Positions 54,289-64,000 of a stretch of 64,000 bases of DNA are shown here, piece after piece. Every line of letters starts with the position of its first letter. The stretch's first letter is position 1. The notes beneath the pieces are model-generated. The model searched no databases and was not told the origin of the DNA. It saw nothing but the letters and a program-made list of their open reading frames with translations. Made by a program: the position numbers and the translations under genes. This DNA comes from Cladosporium sp. IMV 00045 (lineage: Eukaryota > Ascomycota > Dothideomycetes > Cladosporiales > Cladosporiaceae). Where the stretch lies: assembly GCA_001931905.2 (NCBI GenBank), contig MSJI02000861.1:100552-164551 (forward strand). The letters run 5' to 3'.

Positions 54289-56635
54289 ATGTCAACAGCG
54301 GCAGTATATTCACCTACGATGGAGAAGCCCAAGAAGACGAAATCGAGGACGGGATGTAGAATGTGCAAGAGCAAGCGCGTGAGCCGGCGCCCGAGCATCT
54401 TCTTCACGGAGGATGCTTCTCCCCACACGAATCTTAAGCCCTGTGCGCTGACCACAAACGACAACAGCTCAAATGTGACGAGAGCAAACCGGCCTGCAAC
54501 CAATGCGTTCGCAGAGGTCGCTTGTGTCCTGGCTATAAGCGCGAGATCAAATGGTCGACCATCTCCACTCTCACGGGCAAAACGCGACCTCCTCCAGCAG
54601 AGAGGAAATCGCTTCAAGACTTCCCTCCTCCTCCGCCACCGCAGAACGATACCGCTTCTGGCTTGCCAACCCAGTCTGATGCGGGACTGGGTGGTGAACA
54701 GGGTTGTGTACTGGATACGTCTGACACTACTTACACAGATATCAACGAATTGCTCGATGGACTTTCTCGCAATGCTGATGCTTGGGAGGACGCGGCACTC
54801 CAGACTCTGCAGCAGGATCCCGTGAATGTTGAGAAGATGCTTTGAACTTACTCGAGCCTGAGGCCGAGTGGCCGGAGTGGGATGATGCCTCCAACATCTT
54901 CAACCCTGGACAGGCCGACACGCTGGGAGACACGTCGACTGACCTCGCCACATGGCCCGCAGTTTTCGACAGTTCACCCTCAAAGCAAGCAGACTATTCC
55001 GCCCTGATATCAGCTCGCAGAGCCAGCATGACGACTTTCCCCTCTCAGAATCCAGTCGACCTACCGACGACATTGATCGAGTACTGGTTCACACACGTAT
55101 GCTCGATGTGGTGCGCCTTCGACTCTCCGCAAAACTGGTATCGAAACCTCGCTGGCGATACATGGCATAGCTCAGAACCAGTCTATTATGCCCTCCAGGC
55201 AATGTCGGCTTCCGTGCTTGTTGATAGCTTACCTCATATAAAGCAGGCACTGCCAGGTCTGACCACGCAGGCAGCGCAGGCGATTCAGCGAGCAGTAGAC
55301 GCGAATGCAATACCGGACGGAGACCACGCGAAACCTTTACCGGCAGACTTACTTCTCGCTGTGATGGGGATGGGCACATCAATTTGCTGGGCAGATCCGC
55401 GACAACTCGGCTTCTGGTTCCTGGACAAAGCTCGTGGGCTTCTGAAGCAGTACGGTGAGGACAGCGAGATGTCGCTGGATGCACCTGGGAGACAGACGAT
55501 CGAGTATTTCCGCCAAGCATTGATATACTGGGAGATGCTGGCGAATGTAGTGACGAAGGATTACCAGAACATCTTGCAATCACGGCGGTCGAAGTTCAAG
55601 AAAAGAATCAGACAGGCGATGAGCATGGATGAGCCAGAATCAGGCCGTCGAATCAAATCAGCATCAATCGGTCCTGGCAAACTACCCCAAGCTACAGACG
55701 AGCCTTTGCCACATCCATGGACTGGCGTATCTGGTGACATCCAGCAGACATTCGGACTCGTCATGGGTCTCTGCCAGAATCGCTGCGTGTCTGCAGATTC
55801 ATCGAATGCGAGCCTAACAGCAGACAATCTCTGCAACGCTCTATGCGACATTGAGCTCGCGCACGATCTCGAAAGGGAACTGCTCAGTTTCAACTTCAAC
55901 ACCGACCAGCCCGATATCCGCCTCTCGTCCAGCGAAACAGGAGACCCCAACGCACCGCTCTCCCACCTCGTTGACACCGCCGAAGCATACCGCCTCGCCT
56001 CTCTCCTCCACCTCTACCTCGCCTTCTCCGACCTCGCCGTCAAATTCGTCCGAGGCACCACCTCCCCCCCTCGCGGAGGAGAAGGAGCAGAAGAAGGTGA
56101 AGAGGAAGCGACATCCTGGGTCCAAGTCCCCGCGACAATGCAGCGAGACCACGCCCTAACAACCCTCACGCTCCAACTCGTCGACGTCCTCAAGCGCGTC
56201 CCCGCCGACTCCGGCGCGCGATGCATTCAGCCCATCCTCCTCATCTCCGCCGCCGCGGGCCTCAAATTCGACACACCCGCCCACACCAGCGGGACGCCCT
56301 CCAGCACGAACCCAAACCCAAACCCCATCCACGCCCACGGCACGCTCATCAACCGCACCGCTTTCGCCTCAGAACAAGCCCCAAACAACCTCTTCCCCAG
56401 CCCCACAGCACCACCAAACCTAACGACCCTAACGCTCGACATCTCCACGGCCCGCCGCTTCATCATCAACCGGCTCGGCGCGCTGCAGCAATCCCTTCCC
56501 CCGCGGCCCATAGGCGTCGCTCTCGCGCTCGTGCGAGCCGTGTGGTTCAATTACGATTCGGCGGACGCGAGGCTGCACGGGAGGCATTGGATGCGGACGA
56601 TGAGTGAGAGTGGGCTTTGGACGCTTTTTGGGTAG
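54289..56635 (+). CDS. Zn2Cys6 fungal transcription factor, apparent frameshift near 54840
   Basis: Exon 1 is 54289-54378. After an 89-nt intron, coding resumes at 54468, restoring the binuclear cluster C23-x2-C26-x6-C33-x6-C40-x2-C43-x6-C50. The cluster is followed by REIKWSTIST and a Pro-rich linker. That frame stops at 54845, but the protein continues in another frame (open from 54833) with EAEWPEWDDASNIFNPGQ and then ~590 residues of fungal-specific regulatory domain (YWFTHVCSMWCAF, ADLLLAVMGMGTSICW, QALIYWEMLANV), ending at 56635. Splicing from GTGAAT at 54822 to CAG at 54913 would rejoin the frames but remove coding-like sequence. Either a one-base frameshift, a sequencing error, or that intron. 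Targets unknown; nuclear. Confidence 0.75.
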
Positions 56636-57582
56636 GGCGGATTGAAAGGAGGGGGTTGGAGATTTGGCCTGTGGAATTCGCATTCGCATGGCAGTATTGG
56701 CGTGATTGGTTTTGTGTTTTCATGCAGCCTACTTATCCCGCATGCTTCGAGAGATCGGAGGAGTGACAACATAGGGGAGTCAAGAACATGGTTGAAATTT
56801 CTTGTCACTCATAACTATATCGCCCATTCTTCATCGTGATCGGAGCCACGTATGCAAATCGGCAAATCCAGCGAGATGGGAATCTCTCTTTAATGCGTTT
56901 TCATCACGAAAGAAACAACCAAACCTGCAATCCCAAGCTCAACGTGAGCACGATCCTGTCAAATGATCACGAAAAGAGGAATAGAAGAGGTCAGCAGTAG
57001 GAAATGCCGGCAGCAGTAGAGGCAGTCAGTGGTGATGGATAAAAATCATGGTATAGTACAAAAGTACAAACGTACAAACAGCTAGCCCAGCAATACCAGC
57101 AAAACCTGATGAACATCAACAATTCCATCATTCCCTTCATGCCCTCTGCTCGATTGGAACGTGAGCAGGAGTGAAGAGCGCAAAAAGGGAAAGAGAAGAA
57201 GAGGTTGGTCGGTTGAGTCTGCTGCTGTGAAGAAAACAGGGATAAAGAATCAAATCAATCAAGTAAACTCATGCTGCATTCTTTTTTTGTGGCTTTTTCC
57301 GTTTTCGTTTTTCCTTTCTCGCGCATGCATGCAAACACTGTCCATGCCCTTTGTTTGTGCATGTTTTCTTTCCCTTTCGCGTTTGCCTGTCTGCTTCGAC
57401 TTGAACACGGTGGCTAAGAAAGGCGGAGGCAGAAAGAGTAGAGGAGCAGTCGCTCGCGTCGTGGAAGAGAGATACACCGCGTGTCAAGCAGCAGTAGCCT
57501 CTGTTCCTTCCATCAAGACCTCGTTGCCTTCATCTCAACCAACCTCAACGACTCGACACATCCCCACCGAGCAGAAACCATC
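56636..57582. other. Convergent 3' flanks of the Zn2Cys6 gene and the GBP2-like gene
   Basis: About 950 bp between converging stops. A CTTTTTTTGTGGC-type T-rich run on the plus strand near 57280 and pyrimidine tracts around 57300-57380 are the only notable features. The 180-residue ORF at 57161-57703 overlaps the GBP2-like coding end and is not supported. Confidence 0.5.
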
Positions 57583-60500
57583 CTACATGATCTGCTCCTG
57601 CAGCGCGCCCGACGGCTCAACATCCATAGCCGTAGGACCACCAGCACCAGCACCGCCAGCAGAAGCGGGCGCGCCGGCGCTCTGGTTGGTGTACTTGACG
57701 TAGGACAGACCCAACGGGCGGCCGCCGTACATGTACTGCTGGAATTTCTGGATGGCGGTGGCGGCGTCATCCTGGCTGCCGAACTCGACGACGCCCGTGC
57801 CGCGCGAGCGCCCGTTGGGCTCGTACTGGATCTCCGCGCGCTCGACCTTGCCGATGGTGGTGAAGAGCTCGACGAGGTCCTCGTTGCTCGTGCTCCAGGG
57901 GAGGTTGCGCACGTAGATGACCGGGGACGGGTCCATGCCGGAGGTGGCGAAGTCGGTGAAAGGGTTGGGAGCCGCAGCCTGGGCAGGGGCAGCTGGGGCG
58001 CCGTAGCCGCCGGCGCCAGGCGGCCCTCCGTAGGGAGCACCACCGCCGTATCCGCCGCGACCGTATCCTCCTCCGAAACCACCGCGGCCGCCGAAACCTG
58101 GGCCACCGAAGCCTCCACGGCCTCCAAAACCGCCGTCAAAACCGCCACGGCCGTATCCGCCGCCGAATCCACCGCGACCTCCGAATCCACCGCGGCCACC
58201 GAAGCCTCCGGCGCCAGCGAAACGATCTTCACGTACCTCGAGAACGCGACCGGACCAGTCATATCCGTTAAATTGCTGGATGGCGTTCTGGGCATCTTCC
58301 GGAGTCTCGAAGGCGACGACACCAGAGCCCTTGGGGGTGCCATCAGGGGCCATGTGAACGTCAGCGCGGATGACGGAGCCTGGTGAGGTTTGTTAGCTGG
58401 GAATGACTCGAGTTGGAGCGCGCAATGTATACTCACCACCCTGGCGGAACAGATCCTTCAAGTCCTGCCAGCCGACATTGTACGGAAGCTGTGCTGTTTG
58501 TTAGCTCTTGTCTTGCTTCTTGAGTTTGAATGACAACATACGTTGGAGACGAAGATCTGGGAGCGACCACCCATGGGGCCACCACCGTAACCGCCACCGA
58601 AGCCACCACGGCCTCCAAAGCCGGGTCCTCCGAAACCGCCGCCAAAACCGCCACGGCCGCCCATACCGCCGCGACCGCCGCCGCCAGAGTTGAAACGAGG
58701 CTCGGTCTCACGGTCCTGCGATGCCTGTTAGTGATGCTCGAGTAAGTGAAGTAATGCTTGCCTCACCTCGCGGACGTAAATCAAGCGACCCATGAGATTC
58801 CTGTTGCTCATGGTGTTGATCGCGGTCTGGGCCTCTTCCTTGGTAGAGTACTCAACAATACCACATCCCTGCATCCAGGCAAACCCTATGTCAACCAAGT
58901 TCCTCAATCCAAAACGTTGTGCGCCAGATAACCAGCCTGAGTCTTGCTAACCTTGCTCATTCCATTCGGCAATTCGAGAACATCGGCGAAGAGGACGTTG
59001 CCAGCTGAGTATTGTGTTAGTGAGATTGTCGCAAAAAGAGACTCGAGAGCTTAAACGTTTTGCCATACCTTCGCGCATGTGATCCTTGAGGTGATGCCAC
59101 TTGACATCGTAAGAGAGGTTACCGACGTAGACACGACGGTCTTGCTGAGAGTTCTGCTGACGGTCGCCGTCCATTGCGCCGCCTTCGGGTTGGTGGCTGC
59201 GGGAAGGTCTGCGATCACCGTAACCGTTTGCAGGGGAACGCTCGTCGCGGTAGTTGTTGCGGCGCTCACGAGAAGGGGAGCGCGAACGGCGGTTGTTGTA
59301 CTCGGGCTGTGCAAGTAGGAGTCAGTTTCACATGTGAAAATTGCGTCATGCTGTTAGATGTATTCAGTGAATCTACCCTCCACGTTCGGGAGGCAGTGCT
59401 CGTGAAGAGCCGTGTATTTCCGAGAAGCGTTGAAGGTCGGCACGGCATTGACATGGCGAGGGAATTCACTGCAATACTGCAATGCGACTGCGAATGCCAG
59501 AGCATGAGACTGAGGCACCGCGCTCGGGCGGATCGAGAGGCATACCAACAGCATAGCCGCGCGAGGCCGAAAACAAGCCTCGACCAAACGTCATGCCTCG
59601 TGGCGAGTGTTGGATGACAGGAAAAGACACGCTGAGGAATGCGCGGCCGCTTTGATGGTAAGAGCATGGACGACTCAATGGCCACCCAAGATCGAAAGTG
59701 AATTGCAGGGGAAGCACTGCACGATCTGGTCGCAGGCTTTGCATTGCTTATGCATTTGGACTTGCCCAAAAGGCTTGGGAAGGTGAATGGTCTTTTGAGG
59801 TGCTATGACTAGCCCGTCCGAATCTGCCAAGACAGTCCGCCATCGCCAATCAGGTTTCGCTCGACCTTTGCTCCAGTACCAGTCTCAAAAGTGCCGCCAT
59901 CGTCCTTGCGCTTCTCCGAATGCCGACGATATATAGAGCTACGGGTCTTGATGCTGCCTTTAACCGATATCCGCCCGATATCCAGCGCCAGTAGCCGCCG
60001 CACCAAGAACTGCATTCCAATGACCGACGATGATACCAGCAAGCTTTCCAACTTGGGTTTCCTCAAAAAGGTTTGTCGTATCTGAGAAGGTCGGCGCTTT
60101 GGGGAGATGCATTGCCGTCATCTCAGGTTTCGTTGCTTGACACTGCCACTCGGAGTGTGTATGCGCATTTGTTGAAGATGGCAAGTCCAGAGTCGCCGTT
60201 GGTGTGTCGTGCAGATGAAAAGATGAGAATAAGGCGTGCCTTTCGCTGACGGTGTTCCATCATGTAGATGATGTTGCGCTTGAGACTGGTACAGGCGGCG
60301 GGACAGAAGCACGTCCACGCTCAGTGCAAGTCTTGCAAGCCGCACGACAAACACCTTGCGTGAACGATGACATGCTCAAGTGTCAACGCAGGCCGAGTCT
60401 ACCGAGCCCGAGGTGGAGGCTCATGTTGTGGGTAGCTGGTGCCGGTAGCGCGCAGCATTGACATGGGCATCCATCAAGGTGCGCATGTCGAGTCTGAGTT

Positions 60501-61060
60501 TGGCCGAGCCTGAAACAGGCAGATTGCTTGATTTTTTGGATTGTTTGTGCATGCGCTTGGATGTTTGGCCATGGAGGTTCTTTGCGATTCACTCGGCTGT
60601 CTTGTGTCTGCCATGGCGCGTGTCGAGACTGCGATGGACAGACGGCGCATTCATGGTCCAGCTGTCGAGTCGAATGTCCAGATGCGTATTCGTCGTACGT
60701 GGAGGGTAGATCACATAGCACTAGGGGAAGGATGAAGAGGGGATACGTACGCTGCGAGAACGGCGATAGCTGTCGTCGGCTGTAGAGGTTGTAAGCTTTT
60801 GCGATCGCCAGAGAAGGTAGAAGTGGTGGTGGTGATGGGAGTGTGACGGATGAAGGTTCAGGACGAGGGCAGAGCGCAAGCGCGTGTAGCAGGTGAAGAG
60901 GAAGGGTAAGTGAAGTGGTTGAGGGAGGGCGAACCCGTGATGAGTGAATGAGGTGTAGGGTGCTTGGCGATGGAGGAGAGTGAGGTGAGTTGAGGGAGAG
61001 GGAGAGAGGCACGAGAGGAAGAGGGAAGAGGAGTGTGAGAGAATGCGCGCACTTACCCAT
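57583..61060 (-). CDS. GBP2: Gbp2/Hrb1-type nuclear mRNA-binding protein (three RRMs, RS and FGG-rich)
   Basis: Eight coding exons (61057-61060, 60751-60779, 59069-59306, 58952-59004, 58767-58868, 58542-58715, 58437-58488, 57583-58379) encode 482 residues. Exon 1 holds only ATG plus one base; joined to exon 2 it gives [11 protein letters not shown], then [18 protein letters not shown], an SR-type tail. RRM1 (~70-145) starts [21 protein letters not shown]2 starts [18 protein letters not shown], and RRM3 (~385-460) starts [18 protein letters not shown]. Gly/Phe/Arg-rich linkers (GGRGGFGG repeats) separate them. Yeast Gbp2/Hrb1 bind transcripts with the THO/TREX complex and guard export of spliced mRNA. 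Intron 1 is 277 nt and intron 2 is 1444 nt, far longer than others here. Confidence 0.93.
59307..60750 (-). other. Unusually long (1444-nt) intron of the GBP2-like gene
   Basis: Bounded by a GTACGT donor (after exon 2) and a TTGCACAG acceptor (before exon 3), both clear. All other introns in the window are about 50-280 nt. Short ORFs occur inside but none is recognisable. It could hold an alternative exon, a nested RNA gene or splicing-control elements; nothing definite is visible. Confidence 0.75.
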
Positions 61061-61547
61061 TGTGACGAGATAGGTCAGAGAGGCAGGTGCGGAGGGGGAT
61101 GAGGTGTGCGGTGCGATGCGGTCGGAAGTCAGCAGCAGCAAGCAGCAGCAGCAGTAGCAGCAAGCAGGTCGCGGCGCGCGCGTTCAGCTGAGATGGGGGA
61201 GAGAGTAGTGGGCGGCGAGTGGGTAGTGGGCAGGGCAGTTGGCGCAGCGCAGAGGTGGTCTGGTCTCTGCCGGAGATCTGCTGGTGTGTCGTCGTGTCGT
61301 GTCGTGGCGTGTCGAGTCGGGGCAGGCAGGGCGGGCGTGGGACAAGGATGCTGTGTGGGCTGGGCCTAGTGCATGCAGAGTTGACTTTGCTGCCACTCAG
61401 GTGTTTTTTTGCGCGCTTGGGATGATCGGGGATGATGGGACGCGGTGGTTGAGTGGAGGTTGTGGATGGGTGGACGGACGGGATGAGATGGGATGGATTG
61501 GATGAAAAGAGACTAGCAGCAGGTAGGGGCCAGGCCAGAACTGCTGG

Positions 61548-61605
<58 letters not shown>

Positions 61606-63746
61606 CAAGCTTGCCGTCGACGTTGCTGAGGTTGCGCGCAGGCGGGAGGGCGCAGATGAGCGATGGCGAATGATAAGCGGCGCGCGACCGGCGGCAGTGG
61701 TTTGGGTGGAGAATACTGGTTTGTTGTCACAGCCTGATGAACTGCAAGTCTGCAAGGCAGAGAACAAGTGTGTGAGAGGCCACCGGGAGATCGAAGACGA
61801 CGACGATGCCCGAGTCGTGCATTCGCCATCAGCCGTTGCAATCAACCAACCAAAGACATCCATTCATCAATCAATTCATCTCATCCCAAAGACAAGACGG
61901 CACTGCCAACGTCTCCCTTCATCATCAGTCTCAGCCCTTCCTCCGCCCACGCATACGTATATACACGTATCCATTCAGGTTCCCGGGCACACACAATGCA
62001 TGTCTAACCGGGTGTTCATGCGCATGCACGCTCAGAACTCGCCGTGCCATCAACACCTAATCACCTTGCATGAACAACTCCACTGTTGTTATCGCCACGC
62101 CATTTGCTACTCTCATGGCGAACCCAACAAACGAAGGCCGACAGCCATGTATAATCATGCGTCTGTTGTCGGTATCCAGACACAAAACCCAGTACCAGGA
62201 TCATTCAAGAACTAGTACACAAGACTAACACATCACCGCATTTGCAAAGTTCAATACCTAACACACTCTGGACGCCGCGGCTGAGCAATGCTGACCACTG
62301 CCGCGAGCTTGTACCCCGGTAGACACATACATGTAGATTGATCTGCGCTGTACAGCAAGATCCTCCGATGGTGATGGTGTTGTGGTTGTACTGCGCCATG
62401 CCGTTACAAGCACATGCTGATGAGACGCGAAGTACCCTGTGAGTGTGCTCTGGCTCTGGGTGCTGAGGCTGTGCCAGGCCTTGTACACGCAGACATTGCG
62501 TATCAAAGTCCTTCAGTGGTGCTGCCCAAAGGTCACGCATAAGCACATGCGGTGACAAGACTTCCACTCCGAGCCCGCGGAGCAATATTCCTCCCACTTG
62601 ATGATACGGGTAAAGGGTGGGATGGGCTGCACGAACGAGGGTTTCAGAGCTTCCAATCGCAGTCTGGTGCATGAGCTCGATGAGCTTGTTCGTTTTCGTC
62701 GTGTTACCTTGATGTTTTGGAGCAAGCCATACCATTGATGTGGAGTTGTTCTCTGTCCGGAGCAACGCAAAAGGTCCCGTACCTGAAATGACAACCTTGA
62801 TGTCGAACCGACTAGAGGTTTTGGTTGAGCCTTGCGATCTGCGAGACTATACATGCAATGAATCATCTTCAGGATCTTGGTACCCAACAAGAGTGTTCGA
62901 GACCATCAAGGTGACCAACGCAGATATAAAGTAGACGATCCTCGCCGCCAACGTTCTTATCATCTACCGGGTCTTTCGCTTTCCAGCAGATCACATAATA
63001 TCATGTATGCCGACAGTAACCTTTGAACGTAATAGACATGGCTCTCGCGGACTTCTTATATTGTACGACATCACTCGTAGTTGGTCGTGGTTTCATCGGA
63101 TTCGATGTCACAAATTGATAGCCCAATTTGATGGTTCGAGAGGAAGCTCGCAAGAGTTCAAGACTTCTGATCGGCCATCTATCTCGTGACGAATGGTCCG
63201 TACACGAACATTATTTGAGTTGAAAATCTCCGAATTCGTATTCGCTGATGAATAGAATGATGTACACTTAATGAGTTCGAGAACAGTTGTGAGATTTGTC
63301 GAGAAACATATCTTGCAGCTCCGTAGAAGTGCCTGCTTTGAGCCATGAGCTCGAGATAAGTATCACAAAGCTTGCACTTGGTGTCCGATGTTATAGCAAT
63401 TTGCTATCAAGTATATGCCGTGACTACATGTCATGTTAATTTTGTACCTTTTTCAAAATTCAAGGAAATACATATTATTATTGCATTCATCAATTGCCTT
63501 TAAAGCTTTCAAGAAGCCGGCGGAATTGCCCCGACAGCTTCGCGCGTCATCCAGAGCACAGCAGCGGCGATCGACTTGCGGCTTCACTCTAGAGCAACAG
63601 CACAACATCACCAAACCCTCACATCAATCAACTCCTCTACGCACCATCTCCACCAAACAAACCAACACATCTCAAAAACCCAACAATTCTGACAAACCCA
63701 CACCAACACAAAACGAAAACCACCCCTACAACACAGCCCAAAAACC
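61061..63746. other. Divergent upstream region of the GBP2-like gene and RPN12
   Basis: About 2.7 kb. The left part contains AGC-triplet and TGTCG-type repeats and a (CT)23 microsatellite. A 186-residue minus-strand ORF (62205-62765) has no recognisable domain and mixed composition, and I leave it uncalled. 62900-63500 is AT-rich. The RPN12 leader is CA-rich. Confidence 0.5.
61551..61596. repeat. (CT)23 microsatellite
   Basis: An uninterrupted CT run of 46 bases about 490 bp upstream of the GBP2-like start codon. In the direction of that gene it reads (AG)n. Likely length-variable between isolates. Confidence 0.9.
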
Positions 63747-64000
63747 ATGGCCGACAAAGAACTCAAACAACTCATCTCGCAACTCCACGCCATCAAACCC
63801 AGCAACATCTCCACAGCGCCCCAACTCCTGTCGCGCGCCAAACTCGCCCTCCTGCACCTCAACGCCCTGATCCCCGCGGAAGACTCGTCGGCGGAGCACC
63901 TGGCGCTCGCGCGCGAGACGCTCGAGCTGGGCGCCTTCACGTCCATCCGGCTGCGCGACACGGACGCCTTCACCCGCTACTACCAGCAGCTGCAGCCCTT
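63747..64000 (+). CDS. RPN12: 26S proteasome regulatory subunit Rpn12, 5' part
   Basis: The gene starts at the ATG at 63747 and runs off the window after 84 full codons. The visible N terminus, MADKELKQLISQLHAI, is followed by AKLALLHLNALIP and the highly characteristic LARETLELGAFTSIRLRDTD and AFTRYYQQLQPF. Rpn12 is a lid subunit of the 19S regulatory particle, the last to join during lid assembly, and is essential in yeast. The full protein is usually about 260-280 residues and ends in a PCI-type domain, which is not visible here. The start codon is preceded by a CA-rich leader and has a good context (ACCATGG). Confidence 0.93.
   Translation, partial: MADKELKQLISQLHAIKPSNISTAPQLLSRAKLALLHLNALIPAEDSSAEHLALARETLELGAFTSIRLRDTDAFTRYYQQLQP

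Noticed and set aside
57481..58386. 301-residue plus-strand ORF over the GBP2-like gene
   Set aside because: Antisense to the third RRM and Gly-rich linkers, which explains its Ala/Thr/Val repeats.
62205..62765. 186-residue minus-strand ORF upstream of RPN12
   Set aside because: Mixed composition, no motif, starts inside AT-mixed intergenic DNA; could be real but nothing supports it.

Overview
The window is nuclear DNA from a filamentous ascomycete (Pezizomycotina), most likely a Dothideomycete. Genes lie on both strands with no operons. Most are broken by introns of roughly 50-80 nt with fungal GT..AG ends and CTRAC-like branch sites. Product types fit this group: Aur1, alternative oxidase, Kar9, Zn2Cys6 and C2H2 regulators, DUF1275, and small secreted proteins. 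The class-level placement is inference. I rebuilt exon structures by hand; summed coding lengths divide by three in every gene called intact.

Layout. 1-390: the 3' end of an unrecognised membrane protein gene. 2.6-3.9 kb: AUR1 (sphingolipid synthesis). 7.0-9.7 kb: HIS7 (histidine) and IMP3 (ribosome biogenesis), divergent across about 320 bp that carry Gcn4/CpcA-type sites. 10.0-14.1 kb: a small basic-tailed protein, a DOPA-dioxygenase-like protein and a sugar transporter. 14.5-21.5 kb: two secreted proteins and a polysaccharide deacetylase, a surface/secretory stretch. 22.0-29.7 kb: mitochondrial uS17, TPS1 (trehalose), a DEK_C-like nuclear protein and alternative oxidase, a mitochondrial and stress-related stretch. 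31.0-35.3 kb: a DUF1275 membrane protein and a two-finger C2H2 regulator with about 4.4 kb of upstream DNA. That DNA contains a 20-N gap between two near-identical segments, probably unmerged contig ends. 39.7-52.2 kb: a NYN-domain protein, a mitochondrial carrier, KAR9, a conserved protein of unknown function and an acylphosphatase. 52.5-56.6 kb: a decayed CorA-type magnesium transporter with several frameshifts, and a Zn2Cys6 regulator with one apparent frameshift. 57.6-61.1 kb: an eight-exon GBP2/HRB1-type RNA-binding protein with a 1.44-kb second intron. 63.7 kb to the end: the start of RPN12 (proteasome lid).

Most genes are single-copy housekeeping genes. I found no biosynthetic cluster, transposon, CRISPR array, rRNA or tRNA. 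The items most worth following up are the long intron in the GBP2-like gene, the CorA relic with its T-poor flank, the frameshift in the Zn2Cys6 regulator, the duplicated flanks of the gap, and the interstitial telomere-type repeats.
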